This document shows, piece after piece, positions 9,852-19,569 of a stretch of DNA of 64,000 nucleotides; the first letter of the stretch is position 1; every line of letters starts with the position of its first letter. The notes beneath the pieces are model-generated. The model saw only the letters and a program-made list of their open reading frames with translations, searched no databases and was not told where the DNA came from. The position numbers and the translations under genes were made by a program. Location: positions 1 through 64,000 of the forward strand of contig QCMD01000004.1 in the NCBI GenBank assembly GCA_003214055.1, read 5' to 3'. Source of the DNA: Prochlorococcus sp. AG-418-K17 (lineage in GTDB: Bacteria; Cyanobacteriota; Cyanobacteriia; PCC-6307; Cyanobiaceae).

Positions 9852-10751
9852 ATGAGAGACAATAATCTAATCAAGAAAGAAAAAATCTTAAGACTACCCT
9901 CCTGGATAAAATTTCCTATTAGTAAAGCTTCAGAATTCCAAAAAATACAAACACTCATCAAAAAATCAAATATTCATACTATTTGTGAAGAAGCAAGATG
10001 TCCAAATAGAGCAGAATGTTATGCCTCAGGAACAGCCACCTTCTTACTGGGGGGATCGATATGTTCTCGTTCATGTGCTTTTTGTCAGGTAAATAAAGGT
10101 AGGCCTAGTTCTATCAATATTGATGAATGTACTCAAGTCGCTGAAGCAGTAAAAGTACTAAATTTGAAATATGTTGTTTTGACATCTGTAGCTAGAGACG
10201 ATCTCCCTGATCATGGTGCAAATTTATTTATATCTACAATTGATGAGATTAGAAAAATTGATTCAACAATTAAAATTGAAGTTTTAACTCCTGATTTATG
10301 GGGTGGAGGCAAAAATCTTGATGAAACAAATAAGCTTCAGACTGAGAGATTGAAGATGATTTTAGAAAAAGATCCAATATGCTTTAATCATAATCTTGAA
10401 ACTGTTGAAAGACTGCAAAAAAGAGTTAGGAGGGGTGCAAATTATAAAAAATCCCTTAGTTTACTAAAAAAGTCAAAGGATATTGCTCCTCATATTCAAA
10501 CTAAATCAGGCATTATGTTAGGACTTGGGGAAACATTGGATGAAATAAAAAATACAATTTATGATCTTAAAAAAATAGATTGTGATCAAATTACAATTGG
10601 CCAATATTTAAGGCCCTCATTCAATCATTTGGCAGTTAAGAAATATTGGGATCCATCAGAGTTTGAATTTTTATATCGCTTCTCTAAGGAATTAGGATTC
10701 AAAAAAGTATCTTCTGGCCCTTTAGTTAGAAGTAGTTATCACGCAGGTTAA
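9852..10751 (+). CDS. lipA: Lipoyl synthase
   Basis: Radical-SAM enzyme that inserts two sulfurs into octanoyl chains on 2-oxoacid dehydrogenase and glycine cleavage proteins. The 299-residue protein has both iron-sulfur cluster motifs: auxiliary cluster Cys45, Cys50 and Cys56 (CEEARCPNRAEC), and the radical-SAM cluster Cys71, Cys75 and Cys78 (CSRSCAFC). The C-terminal SSGPLVRSSYHA carries the serine that ligates the auxiliary cluster. It shares four bases with the gene converging from the other strand, where TTAA contains both stop codons. Confidence 0.97.
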   Translation: MRDNNLIKKEKILRLPSWIKFPISKASEFQKIQTLIKKSNIHTICEEARCPNRAECYASGTATFLLGGSICSRSCAFCQVNKGRPSSINIDECTQVAEAVKVLNLKYVVLTSVARDDLPDHGANLFISTIDEIRKIDSTIKIEVLTPDLWGGGKNLDETNKLQTERLKMILEKDPICFNHNLETVERLQKRVRRGANYKKSLSLLKKSKDIAPHIQTKSGIMLGLGETLDEIKNTIYDLKKIDCDQITIGQYLRPSFNHLAVKKYWDPSEFEFLYRFSKELGFKKVSSGPLVRSSYHAG

Positions 10752-11248
10752 CTTTCTTTAATTAAAGAGAGTTTCTTTTCAAGCCTATTCAATATGGAAA
10801 TACATTCCCCGTTCATAAGTGTACCTGCACCTCCCCAAACCAATCTTAATAAAAGATCTACTGGGCTGGAACCAACTTCTTTGACAATTTTGAATCCTAT
10901 TAACTTGAAATATCTTACAAGTTTTTTACTATATCCTTCACTATCAAAAATAGCTAAAAGTCTTACTTTGTTGCTTGATTTTTTTTCAATTGCCCAAGCC
11001 ATAGTTGTTGCCCATATTAATTCCGAAACAAAAGCAGGAGCTTTACTTAGGATTCTTAATGTATCAAGCTGAATACCTTGTTTATTTAAATAAGTCCAAC
11101 CTTTCATTTCGGCCCAAATCTTAATTATGTTATCTTTCTGTTCTGCAATCACGATTCTAAAGAAACATAATCCGATAGTTTCTCTAACTTGAATTTTAAT
11201 TAATAATCCAATAGAACCTGCTAATTTTTCTAATTCTTCAACTTTCAT
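10748..11248 (-). CDS. Conserved protein of unknown function, possibly GNAT-fold
   Basis: 166 residues, with no family recognised with certainty. The central and C-terminal part (AFVSELIWATTMAWAIEKK, then RLLAIFDSEGYSKKLVRYFKLIGF) resembles the acetyl-CoA-binding half of GNAT acetyltransferases: a helix, a strand, and a helix ending in Tyr-Phe-x-x-x-Gly-Phe. However, the usual R/Q-x-x-G-x-G/A loop is not evident, so this is tentative. It is the last gene of the leftward cluster lysA-cdaA-uppS-bioB-trhO, 11 bases after trhO. It interlocks with the lipA stop codon. Confidence 0.75.
   Translation of the reverse strand: MKVEELEKLAGSIGLLIKIQVRETIGLCFFRIVIAEQKDNIIKIWAEMKGWTYLNKQGIQLDTLRILSKAPAFVSELIWATTMAWAIEKKSSNKVRLLAIFDSEGYSKKLVRYFKLIGFKIVKEVGSSPVDLLLRLVWGGAGTLMNGECISILNRLEKKLSLIKES
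10750..10773. terminator. Possible bidirectional hairpin at the lipA / unknown-gene junction
   Basis: AACTTTCTTTAATTAAAGAGAGTT is a near-perfect palindrome giving about ten base pairs (one G-U) around an AATT loop, located exactly where two convergent genes meet. A T-rich stretch follows on the plus strand, but it is not a clean U-run. It may limit read-through both ways. The stem is AU-rich and lies partly inside the coding end of the minus-strand gene. Confidence 0.3.
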
Positions 11249-11259
11249 GATTTTGAAAA

Positions 11260-12192
11260 TTAGTCCATATAGATTTTAGGATTTTCCACTTTTGATCTAT
11301 CGATTTGTTTTTGTCTTTCTTCAAACCTTTTCCTATCATCATCGCTGAATTGGTCTATGCAGAAATGACATTGGATACCCTTTCTATATTCTTTTCTTTC
11401 TTGATCTTGAATTGAAATTGGCATTCCACATGCATGACAAATCGAGTAAGAGCCTTTTTCTAAATCTTGATCTAAAGCAACTCTTTTATCAAAAACATAA
11501 CATTCACCTTCAAATAAGTTTTTTTCTTTTGGTATATCGTCAAGGTATTTAAGGATACCCCCTTGTAGGTGATAAATATTTTTATAACCTTTCTTTTTCA
11601 GTAAACTAGTAGCTTTTTCACATCTTATTCCTCCGGTACAAAACATTGCTATATTTGTATTCTGTTTATTTTCTAAATGGGTTTCTAAATGATCATCTAC
11701 CCACTTGGGGAATTCGCTAAAATTTCTTGTATTTGGGTTTATAGAGTTCTGAAATGTACCTAAAGAAACCTCATAATGATTTCTAGTATCAATGACTATT
11801 GTATTTTGATTTTTAATTAACTTATTCCAATCAGCTGAGTCAATATAGGTCCCATTATTTTCTGCAGGGTTTATTTCAGGGACACCCATGGTAACTATTT
11901 CTTTTTTGATTTTTATTTTTAATTTTTTGAAGACTTTCTCTTTTGAAGAGTTTACTTTTATATTCAAATTTCTATTACCTGCATATTTTTTAAGTAAATT
12001 GATAACAAAATCAATTACATTTTTCTCGGCACAAATAGTTCCATTAATACCCTCACTTGCAAAAATTAACAAACCTGAAAGATCATTATCATTTTCGATT
12101 TCTAATAATTTATTTTTTAGATCAAGAATTAAGTTTTCTTGAAATGGGAAGAAAGAGTAAAGAGAAACTATTTTATAATTTTTGCCTTTCAT
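11260..12192 (-). CDS. trhO: tRNA uridine(34) hydroxylase TrhO (rhodanese family, YceA)
   Basis: Oxygen-dependent enzyme making 5-hydroxyuridine at the tRNA wobble position; 310 residues. The N-terminal domain (VSLYSFFPF...[16 protein letters not shown]) is an acylphosphatase-like fold typical of this family. The central rhodanese domain has [10 protein letters not shown] and the active loop CTGGIRC, with the catalytic cysteine near residue 185. The C-terminal tail carries two CxxC pairs (CHAC and CHFC), probably binding metal. It overlaps the upstream bioB by four bases, so translation is coupled. Older annotations call it simply a rhodanese-related sulfurtransferase. Confidence 0.92.
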   Translation of the reverse strand: MKGKNYKIVSLYSFFPFQENLILDLKNKLLEIENDNDLSGLLIFASEGINGTICAEKNVIDFVINLLKKYAGNRNLNIKVNSSKEKVFKKLKIKIKKEIVTMGVPEINPAENNGTYIDSADWNKLIKNQNTIVIDTRNHYEVSLGTFQNSINPNTRNFSEFPKWVDDHLETHLENKQNTNIAMFCTGGIRCEKATSLLKKKGYKNIYHLQGGILKYLDDIPKEKNLFEGECYVFDKRVALDQDLEKGSYSICHACGMPISIQDQERKEYRKGIQCHFCIDQFSDDDRKRFEERQKQIDRSKVENPKIYMD

Positions 12193-13196
12193 AAAGAAGA
12201 TAATGTTTTTTCACTAGTTTCAAAATCTTTGTTAAATGATACTCCTACCTCATTAAGAAGTTTTCTGTCTGATTGAAAAGATGGATTTGAAGTTGTGAGT
12301 AACTCATCTCCATAAAAAATTGAATTTGCACCACATTGAAAACATAAAATTTGGGCTTCTTTTGAAAGCTTTTCTCGCCCTGCACTTAATCTTATTTTAC
12401 TTTTAGGCATAAGAATTCTTGCTGTAGCTATCATCCTTATCATTTCAATAGAACCAATTTCTTGATTATCTTCTAAACCAGTACCTTCAATAGCTACTAA
12501 TGAATTTATAGGAACACTTTCAGGGTGTGGATTCATGTTTGAAAGTACTTCCAAAAGAGATGCTCTATCTCCATTTGTTTCTCCCAAGCCAATTATTCCC
12601 CCACAACATACATTTATCCCAGCATTTCGCACTCTTTTAATAGTTTCTAGCCTATCTTGATAAGTTCTAGTAGTTATAATATTTTCATAATACTCTGGAC
12701 TAGTATCTAGATTGTGATTATATGCTGTCAAACCAGCTGAAGCAAGTTTAGAGGCTTGATCATCGGTAAGCATTCCTGCTGTGACACATGCCTCCATGCC
12801 CAGGTCTCTTACCCCTTTAACCATTTCAAGCATAGAGTTAAATGATTTTCCATCTCTAATTTCTCTCCATGCCCAACCCATGCAAAATCTTTCGGCACCC
12901 TCGTTTTTTGCAATTTTTGCTCTCGCTAAAACCTGGTCTACCTCTAATTGTGGGTGATTTTTAATTTCACTAGAACTATAAATTGATTGGCTACAGTAGG
13001 AACAATCTTCTTGGCAACCACCAGTTTTTACGCTGTAGAGTGATGCAAGCTGAACTTTATATTTATTAAATTTCCTATGGATAATCTGTGCTTCCCACAT
13101 TAAATCTATCAAAGGCATATTTAATATTTCCAAAATTTCTTTTCTTTCCCAATCAAATCTGATTTTGCTAAAGATCTGATTTCTGGACTTAATCAT
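12189..13196 (-). CDS. bioB: Biotin synthase
   Basis: Radical-SAM enzyme converting dethiobiotin to biotin. The 335-residue protein has the cluster motif C-x3-C-x2-C at Cys61, Cys65 and Cys68 ([13 protein letters not shown]), plus [11 protein letters not shown] and the family-typical IRLSAGRE with the arginine ligand of the second cluster. Its ATG is six bases after the uppS stop, and its end overlaps trhO. No other biotin genes are in the window. Confidence 0.97.
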   Translation of the reverse strand: MIKSRNQIFSKIRFDWERKEILEILNMPLIDLMWEAQIIHRKFNKYKVQLASLYSVKTGGCQEDCSYCSQSIYSSSEIKNHPQLEVDQVLARAKIAKNEGAERFCMGWAWREIRDGKSFNSMLEMVKGVRDLGMEACVTAGMLTDDQASKLASAGLTAYNHNLDTSPEYYENIITTRTYQDRLETIKRVRNAGINVCCGGIIGLGETNGDRASLLEVLSNMNPHPESVPINSLVAIEGTGLEDNQEIGSIEMIRMIATARILMPKSKIRLSAGREKLSKEAQILCFQCGANSIFYGDELLTTSNPSFQSDRKLLNEVGVSFNKDFETSEKTLSSL

Positions 13197-13202
13197 TTTT
13201 CT

Positions 13203-14006
13203 TTAAGAAGAACAATAAGAATCTTCAAAAGACTCATTCGGTAATGATTCTATACCCCCGAATCGCCTGTTCCTAGATTGATAATCAATTATTGCTTTTA
13301 GAAACTCAAATTCATTAAAATCTGGCCATAAGACATCAGATATATAAATTTCAGAATAAGCTAGTTGCCAAAGGAGAAAATTACTTATTCTTTTTTCACC
13401 GCTTGTTCTTATGAGTAATTCAGGATCCTTTATACCTTGGGTAAGAAGCTTGGAGTTGAATAATTTTTCATCAACTTCGCTGGGATTTATTTCTCCAGAA
13501 AAAGATTTATATGCTAATTCCTTCGCAACTTTGACTATCTCTTGTCTCCCTCCGTAATTAACACATACATTTAATGTAAAGTTTTTATTATCTTTGGTGA
13601 TAGCCTCTGAGCGATAAAGTATGGATTTTAAACTATCTGGGAAAGGGGATAAATCTCCAATGAACTTAATTTTTATTGATTCTTGATGAATTTCTTTAAT
13701 TTCTTTTTTTAAAACCTTTTCAAACAATCGTAGAAGGAAATCAACTTCCTTCGCAGGCCTAATCCAGTTCTCAGTAGAAAATGCATAAACAGTTAAAATT
13801 TTACAACCTAAGTTCTTTGATACTTTAATAATTTCTTTTAGTACACTAACTCCTTTGTTATGTCCAGATGATCGAGGCAAGCCTTTTTTTGTCGCCCATC
13901 TACCATTTCCGTCCATAATAATTGCGACATGTTTTGGGATTTTATTTTTATCAATTTCTTGAAATAATTCTAAATTACTTATGGGAATAAATTTTTCCAA
14001 AGTCAT
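13203..14006 (-). CDS. uppS: Isoprenyl (undecaprenyl) diphosphate synthase
   Basis: cis-Prenyltransferase that extends farnesyl diphosphate to the C55 lipid carrier for peptidoglycan and polysaccharide export. The 267-residue protein carries the signature HVAIIMDGNGRWA with the catalytic Asp32, plus TVYAFSTENW, CVNYGGRQEI, DPELLIRTSGEKRISNF and WPDFNEFEF, which together define the family. It starts three bases after the c-di-AMP synthase gene stop. This clusters the lipid carrier enzyme with lysA and a cell-wall-linked second messenger enzyme. Confidence 0.96.
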   Translation of the reverse strand: MTLEKFIPISNLELFQEIDKNKIPKHVAIIMDGNGRWATKKGLPRSSGHNKGVSVLKEIIKVSKNLGCKILTVYAFSTENWIRPAKEVDFLLRLFEKVLKKEIKEIHQESIKIKFIGDLSPFPDSLKSILYRSEAITKDNKNFTLNVCVNYGGRQEIVKVAKELAYKSFSGEINPSEVDEKLFNSKLLTQGIKDPELLIRTSGEKRISNFLLWQLAYSEIYISDVLWPDFNEFEFLKAIIDYQSRNRRFGGIESLPNESFEDSYCSS

Positions 14007-14009
14007 AAA

Positions 14010-14915
14010 TCAATCTTTGATGTTAGAAAAGCTCTCTTTATTATTGGATTGTACTCCTTTAATATTCGAAATATTATCATTTGGGTTCATATTTTGCGAA
14101 GGAGAAGTTTTATTAGAAGATGTTTTGGTTGATCCCAAGGAATTTTGATTTCCAATTAAATTTGCTAGAAGTTCTTGTAATCTACTACTTGTTATTGGCC
14201 TCTCAAGCTTACCCTGGTTTGCTAATGATAAAGTACCAGTTTCTTCTGAAACTACAATACAAATACATCGGTCAAATCTTTCAGTAATTCCTAATGCAGC
14301 TAAATGCCTTGTGCCGTATCTGCTTATTCCTTGTCTAGACAAAGGAAGAATCACACCTGCTGATATTACTTTATTACCCTTAACAAGAACTGCACCATCA
14401 TGAAGTGGAGTATCAGTTGCAAAAAGATTTATTAAAAGTTCGGTTGATAGTTGTGCTTCGATGTTTGTTCCTGAATATAAAAAATCTTCAGGTCTTAAAT
14501 CGCTCCCTAAATCAACAACAATCAAAGCTCCTCTTCTATTTTGTGATAATTTTCCAGCGGTTTCAACCAATTTAGTAATAGTAGTAGATGAAGCTCTAAA
14601 TTCTTTGGGTGGATTACCTAGTAAAACAGCTAATCTTCCAGTTCCTAGTAATTCCATTAATCTCCTGAGTTCTCCCTGCCAGAGAATTGCTAATGAGAGA
14701 GAGCAAGCAAGAACTACTGCATCTATTAATTTTGATGTTAAAGGTAAAAACGCGTATCTTTGTATGAACCAAGCAAATGAAACTAGAAAAAGATAGCCTC
14801 TTAAAAGCCATAAAGTTCTTTGCTCTTTTACCCTTGAAAATAATAAAAGACCAAAACCTAAGGCAAATAAGACGTCTAACAAAAACTTTAAATTTATAAA
14901 CCCCCAAAAATTCAC
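14010..14915 (-). CDS. cdaA: Diadenylate cyclase, membrane-bound CdaA type
   Basis: Makes cyclic di-AMP from two ATP. The 301-residue protein has three N-terminal hydrophobic segments (about residues 10-80), a linker, and a DisA_N (DAC) domain. The DAC motifs are DGA at about residue 173 (LHDGAVLV) and G-T-R-H at about 201-204 (SRYGTRHLAALG). The classic RHR motif reads RHL here. The last 50 residues are a polar Ser/Asn-rich tail of low complexity. In cyanobacteria c-di-AMP is linked to osmotic balance and survival in darkness; in Firmicutes it is linked to cell-wall homeostasis. It is encoded with lysA (28 bases upstream) and uppS (3 bases downstream). Confidence 0.92.
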   Translation of the reverse strand: MNFWGFINLKFLLDVLFALGFGLLLFSRVKEQRTLWLLRGYLFLVSFAWFIQRYAFLPLTSKLIDAVVLACSLSLAILWQGELRRLMELLGTGRLAVLLGNPPKEFRASSTTITKLVETAGKLSQNRRGALIVVDLGSDLRPEDFLYSGTNIEAQLSTELLINLFATDTPLHDGAVLVKGNKVISAGVILPLSRQGISRYGTRHLAALGITERFDRCICIVVSEETGTLSLANQGKLERPITSSRLQELLANLIGNQNSLGSTKTSSNKTSPSQNMNPNDNISNIKGVQSNNKESFSNIKD

Positions 14916-14943
14916 ATCAAAATCAAAATTAATTTAAATGTAC

Positions 14944-16317
14944 CTAACTTTGTTTGATAAAGCGATTAGGTAATACATCATATTTCAGAAGATCATGTGG
15001 ACTTTCTCTCTTCTGGATAATATCTGCTTCTCCATTGCAAACTAGCAAAGCTGCAGGTCTTGGGATTCTATTGTAATTAGAACTCATTGAGAGATTATAA
15101 GCACCTGTTCCAAAAACACATATTAAATCTCCTGTGTTGCAATCTGATAGTTCAATTTCCTTAAATAATACATCTCCTGATTCGCAATGTTTACCTGCAA
15201 CAGTATATTTATTACGGGAATTAAGATTTAAGGGATTGCTAACTAAACATGCTGAATAACTTGATTGATAAGTTATGGGTCTAGGATTATCACTCATCCC
15301 CCCATCTACTGATAAGTAGGTTCTGATTCCAGGAATTTCTTTGAAGGCACCAATTTTGTAAACAGTTACACCTGCAGTAGAGACTATTGATCTACCTGGC
15401 TCACACATTAATTTAGGAAAGGTAATTTTATTTTTTTCGCAAGCTTTAATTACTGAAAAGGAAATTGTTTTCACCCACTCATCAATTGATGGTGGATCAT
15501 CTTCTTGAGTGTATTTTATTCCGAGACCACCACCCACATTAAGTTCTTGAATATCGTGACCATATTTTTTGGCTTCTAAGATAACATTTACCATTATTTC
15601 CCCAAGATCTTTATGTGGATCTAATTCGAAGATTTGAGAACCAATATGAGCATGAAGACCATTTAATTTTAGATGTTTAGTATGGCTAATAACTTTAAAT
15701 AAAGTTTTGAGATATTCAAGTCCAAAACCGAATTTACTATCAAAGGATCCTGTTCTTATGTATTCATGGGTATGGCATTCTATCCCTGGGGTAAATCGAA
15801 CCATTATTTCTAAATCAATATTTAAAAAATTGGATATTTTTTCCAATCTTTTTAAATCATGATCATTATCTACAATTATTTTTATGTTATTTTGAACTGC
15901 AAACTCTATCTCCTTGTCAGATTTGTTATTACCATGGAAAACGATTTTCTCAGTTGGTACTCCGCCTTTCAAGGCAGTTAATAATTCACCTTCTGATACT
16001 GCATCTAGTCCAAAACCTTCTGAAGCGATCAAACTGCTCATAAAAATTGAGCTATTTGCTTTTGAAGCATATATTGGGAGAGACTCACCTGGATAATATC
16101 TTTCTAAAGCCTTCTTGTAGGCTTTACAGGAATTTCGCAGTGTAGTTTCATCTAATATATAGAGTGGAGAATCATATTTTTTCACTAATTCCTCTATCGA
16201 ACATCCCCCGATTCTTAATTTCCCCTCATTATCTATAGATGATGTAATGGGCATTATATTTTTATTTGGGCTATCAAAATCGATTTTATTTTTTAAAAAT
16301 GAAGTTTTTTCTTCCAT
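14944..16317 (-). CDS. lysA: Diaminopimelate decarboxylase
   Basis: PLP enzyme for the last step of lysine synthesis, at the branch point with peptidoglycan meso-diaminopimelate. The 457-residue fold-III decarboxylase shows the PLP lysine segment YASKANSS (about residue 84), the LNGLHAHIGSQ strand, the glycine-rich phosphate loop NVGGGLGI, CEPGRSIV, and the second active-site cysteine in GKHCESGD. It is the first gene of the leftward run lysA-cdaA-uppS-bioB-trhO. A short gap of 90 bases separates it from the divergent acetyltransferase gene and should hold both promoters. Confidence 0.96.
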   Translation of the reverse strand: MEEKTSFLKNKIDFDSPNKNIMPITSSIDNEGKLRIGGCSIEELVKKYDSPLYILDETTLRNSCKAYKKALERYYPGESLPIYASKANSSIFMSSLIASEGFGLDAVSEGELLTALKGGVPTEKIVFHGNNKSDKEIEFAVQNNIKIIVDNDHDLKRLEKISNFLNIDLEIMVRFTPGIECHTHEYIRTGSFDSKFGFGLEYLKTLFKVISHTKHLKLNGLHAHIGSQIFELDPHKDLGEIMVNVILEAKKYGHDIQELNVGGGLGIKYTQEDDPPSIDEWVKTISFSVIKACEKNKITFPKLMCEPGRSIVSTAGVTVYKIGAFKEIPGIRTYLSVDGGMSDNPRPITYQSSYSACLVSNPLNLNSRNKYTVAGKHCESGDVLFKEIELSDCNTGDLICVFGTGAYNLSMSSNYNRIPRPAALLVCNGEADIIQKRESPHDLLKYDVLPNRFIKQS

Positions 16318-16407
16318 ATTAAATTCTTAGTAATGTCATTCTACAGCTTTCATACATTTTTTAGTAAACAATATTGGTCAATTTTTTTTTAAATACAACC
16401 TAAAAAA

Positions 16408-16848
16408 ATGATAATAATAAGTGAAATAAACAAAAAGAATTATGAATTATGCTTTGACTTTGACTCAACTACGATTTCTTTGTGGAGTGTTAATCAATGG
16501 AAAAATGAACTAAACAAAAAAGGTGTAAAAGTATTTGGTTTGTCGCTTTCGAATCAGGTTATAGGAATTTGCTCATTTCAGATTATTACTGATGAAATTC
16601 AAATAAATTATTTTTCAGTAAATAAAAAATTTCGCAGGAAAGGTTATGGTACTTCTTTAATGAACCATGTAATCAAACAATGTGAATTGTTTAAAGTAAA
16701 AAAATTATTATTGGAAGTCTCTGACACAAATTTTGCTGCTCTAAAGTTTTATAGAAAATTTAAATTTTTAACGGTTGGAATAAGAAAAAATTATTATAAA
16801 GATGGAACAGATTCACTTTTAAAAGAAAAAATATTCACAAATCAATAA
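16408..16848 (+). CDS. rimI: GNAT acetyltransferase, RimI-like
   Basis: 146-residue acetyltransferase with the acetyl-CoA-binding motif FRRKGYGTSL (about residues 77-86) followed by LLLEVSDTNFAALKFYRKF and a tyrosine-rich end (NYYKDGTDSLL). This pattern is typical of RimI, which acetylates the N-terminus of ribosomal protein S18. Low-identity GNAT proteins vary in target, so the substrate is not certain. It is a single-gene unit, divergent from lysA and upstream of clpC. Confidence 0.82.
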   Translation: MIIISEINKKNYELCFDFDSTTISLWSVNQWKNELNKKGVKVFGLSLSNQVIGICSFQIITDEIQINYFSVNKKFRRKGYGTSLMNHVIKQCELFKVKKLLLEVSDTNFAALKFYRKFKFLTVGIRKNYYKDGTDSLLKEKIFTNQ

Positions 16849-16989
16849 TTTAAAATTTGAGTGTGCGGATAACCAGAATCACTGAAATCACTTAAATAAG
16901 TAGGTATATCTCAGAAAAATTTAAATTTGATTTGATATTTGGTCAATTTGGGTATTCACAAAAGCTCATTATGAACACAATAATGACAT

Positions 16990-17009
16990 ATTACTGGTAG
17001 GTTAGTAAT
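16990..17009 (+). promoter_or_regulatory. Small inverted repeat in the clpC 5' region
   Basis: ATTACT (16990-16995) and AGTAAT (17004-17009) are complementary around an 8-base loop, 17 bases before the clpC ATG. It does not match a CIRCE heat-shock element. It may be a weak leader hairpin or chance in AT-rich DNA. Confidence 0.25.
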
Positions 17010-17026
17010 AGGAATCAAATACTCTG

Positions 17027-19555
17027 ATGTTTGAAAGATTTACAGAAAAAGCGATAAAAGTCATTATGCTCGCCCAAGAGGAGGCAAGAAGACTTGGTCA
17101 TAATTTTGTGGGAACTGAACAAATTCTATTAGGATTAATTGGGGAGGGTACTGGAGTTGCTGCAAAGGTCCTCAAATCTTTGGGTGTTAATTTGAAAGAT
17201 TCAAGAATTGAAGTTGAAAAAATTATAGGTCGAGGTTCTGGTTTTGTTGCAGTAGAAATACCCTTTACTCCTAGAGCAAAAAGGGTACTAGAATTATCAC
17301 TTGAAGAAGCTCGTCAACTAGGTCATAACTATATAGGTACAGAACATTTACTACTTGGTTTAATACGTGAAGGTGAAGGAGTGGCTGCGAGGGTTCTAGA
17401 GAATCTTGGTATTGATCTTTCAAAAGTCAGGACACAAGTTATCAGAATGTTGGGAGAAACAGCTGAAGTTGGCCCAGGAAGTAGTTCTAGTAAAGGAAAT
17501 TTAAAAACTGCCACTCTCGACGAATTTGGTACGAATTTAACTAAACTAGCAAGTGAATCAAAACTTGATCCTGTTGTAGGTCGATACGATGAAATAGACC
17601 GTGTTGTCCAAATTCTTGGAAGAAGGACTAAAAATAATCCTGTTTTAATAGGAGAACCAGGAGTAGGGAAAACAGCAATTGCTGAAGGATTAGCTCAAAG
17701 GATACAAACAGGCGATATTCCTGATATTCTTGAGGATAAAAGAGTGTTAACACTTGATATTGGGCTTTTAGTCGCAGGGACAAAATATAGAGGAGAGTTT
17801 GAAGAAAGATTAAAAAAAATAATGGAAGAAATAAAATCCGCTGGTAATGTCATCTTAGTTATAGATGAAGTTCATACTTTGATTGGTGCTGGAGCTGCTG
17901 AAGGAGCTATCGACGCAGCTAATATTCTCAAACCTGCATTAGCTAGAGGAGAACTTCAATGTATTGGGGCAACAACTCTAGATGAATATCGCAAACATAT
18001 TGAGCGAGATGCCGCTCTTGAGAGGAGGTTTCAACCCGTAATGGTGGGAGAACCTTCTATAGAAGATACAATTGAAATCTTAAAGGGTCTAAGAGAGCGT
18101 TATGAACAACATCACCGTCTTAAAATTACTGACGAAGCCCTAGAAGCTGCTGCGCACCTTGGCGATCGATACATATCTGATAGATTTTTACCAGATAAGG
18201 CTATAGACCTTATAGACGAAGCAGGAAGTAGAGTTCGTTTAATGAACTCAAAACTTCCACCAGAAGCAAAGCAGATTGATAAAGAACTTAGACTAATTCA
18301 AAAGCAAAAAGAAGAATCAGTAAGAGATCAAAATTTTGATCAAGCTGGTCAATTAAGAGAAAAAGAAATAGAATTATCATCAAAAATAAAAGATCTTTTA
18401 GATAACAAAAAAGAAACTTCGATAGAAGAAAATTCTAATAAAATTCTTGATGCTTCAAATAATAAATCCAATTCCTTAGAAAATCCCCTTGTAAGTGAAG
18501 AGGATGTTGCTCATATTGTCGCTTCATGGACAGGAGTCCCTGTTCAAAAATTAACAGAGACTGAGTCCGTAAAACTTCTTAATATGGAAGAAACTCTTCA
18601 TCAAAGACTAATTGGTCAGGATGAAGCAGTAAAAGCAGTATCGAGAGCTATAAGACGAGCTAGAGTCGGTCTAAAAAATCCCAATAGACCTATTGCTAGT
18701 TTTATTTTCTCTGGTCCCACGGGTGTAGGTAAAACAGAATTAACGAAATCATTAGCCTCCTATTTTTTTGGAAGTGAAGAAGCAATGATTAGATTGGATA
18801 TGTCTGAATTTATGGAAAGACATACTGTTAGTAAATTAATAGGTTCTCCTCCTGGATATGTGGGTTTCAATGAAGGAGGTCAACTTACAGAAGCAGTTAG
18901 AAGAAGACCTTATACTGTAGTTTTATTTGATGAAGTTGAGAAAGCACATCCAGATGTTTTTAATCTTTTATTACAACTTCTCGAGGAGGGAAGACTAACT
19001 GATTCTAAAGGTAGAACTGTTGACTTTAAAAATACTCTTCTTATTATGACTTCTAATATAGGTTCAAAAGTTATTGAAAAAGGAGGTGGAGGTTTAGGAT
19101 TTGAATTTTCAGGTGATTCAGTTGAAGATAGTCAATATAATAGGATTAAATCCTTGGTTAATGAGGAATTAAAACAATATTTCAGACCTGAATTTTTAAA
19201 TAGGCTAGATGAAATAATAGTATTTAGGCAATTGACTAAAAATGAAGTTAAAGAAATTGCCAAAATCATGTTGAAAGAGGTTTTTGCCCGACTAAAAGAT
19301 AAAGGTATCCAATTAGATGTTACTGATGCTTTTAAAGAGAGACTTGTTGAAGAAGGATACAACCCCTCTTACGGTGCGAGACCTTTAAGAAGAGCAGTCA
19401 TGCGTTTGCTCGAAGACAGCTTAGCAGAAGAAGTTCTTTCAGGAAGAATTAAAGATGGGGATAAAGCTATAGTTGATATAGATGAGAATAAGAAGGTAAC
19501 AATTAATATTTCTTCTGAAGAATCTCCTCAGGAATTAGCTGGTGCTAATTTTTAA
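17027..19555 (+). CDS. clpC: ATP-dependent Clp protease chaperone ClpC
   Basis: Hsp100/AAA+ unfoldase that feeds proteins to the ClpP/ClpR protease; essential in cyanobacteria. The 842-residue protein has the repeated Clp_N domain (about 1-145), AAA-1 with Walker [10 protein letters not shown] (about 209), a middle region with a UVR-type segment ([13 protein letters not shown], about 443-455), and AAA-2 with Walker [10 protein letters not shown] (about 563). The C-terminal D2-small domain contains [10 protein letters not shown]. The 178-base gap upstream likely holds the promoter. Codon use is more GC-balanced than in neighbouring hypothetical genes, fitting high expression. Confidence 0.97.
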   Translation: MFERFTEKAIKVIMLAQEEARRLGHNFVGTEQILLGLIGEGTGVAAKVLKSLGVNLKDSRIEVEKIIGRGSGFVAVEIPFTPRAKRVLELSLEEARQLGHNYIGTEHLLLGLIREGEGVAARVLENLGIDLSKVRTQVIRMLGETAEVGPGSSSSKGNLKTATLDEFGTNLTKLASESKLDPVVGRYDEIDRVVQILGRRTKNNPVLIGEPGVGKTAIAEGLAQRIQTGDIPDILEDKRVLTLDIGLLVAGTKYRGEFEERLKKIMEEIKSAGNVILVIDEVHTLIGAGAAEGAIDAANILKPALARGELQCIGATTLDEYRKHIERDAALERRFQPVMVGEPSIEDTIEILKGLRERYEQHHRLKITDEALEAAAHLGDRYISDRFLPDKAIDLIDEAGSRVRLMNSKLPPEAKQIDKELRLIQKQKEESVRDQNFDQAGQLREKEIELSSKIKDLLDNKKETSIEENSNKILDASNNKSNSLENPLVSEEDVAHIVASWTGVPVQKLTETESVKLLNMEETLHQRLIGQDEAVKAVSRAIRRARVGLKNPNRPIASFIFSGPTGVGKTELTKSLASYFFGSEEAMIRLDMSEFMERHTVSKLIGSPPGYVGFNEGGQLTEAVRRRPYTVVLFDEVEKAHPDVFNLLLQLLEEGRLTDSKGRTVDFKNTLLIMTSNIGSKVIEKGGGGLGFEFSGDSVEDSQYNRIKSLVNEELKQYFRPEFLNRLDEIIVFRQLTKNEVKEIAKIMLKEVFARLKDKGIQLDVTDAFKERLVEEGYNPSYGARPLRRAVMRLLEDSLAEEVLSGRIKDGDKAIVDIDENKKVTINISSEESPQELAGANF

Positions 19556-19569
19556 AATATAAATATTAA

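Noticed and set aside
14461-14907. Open frames inside the diadenylate cyclase gene on the opposite strand and in another frame
   Set aside because: Shadows of a gene with clear DAC motifs; no family similarity or ribosome site.
16849-17026. CIRCE-type heat-shock operator upstream of clpC
   Set aside because: No TTAGCACTC-N9-GAGTGCTAA-like sequence; only a weak 6-bp inverted repeat.
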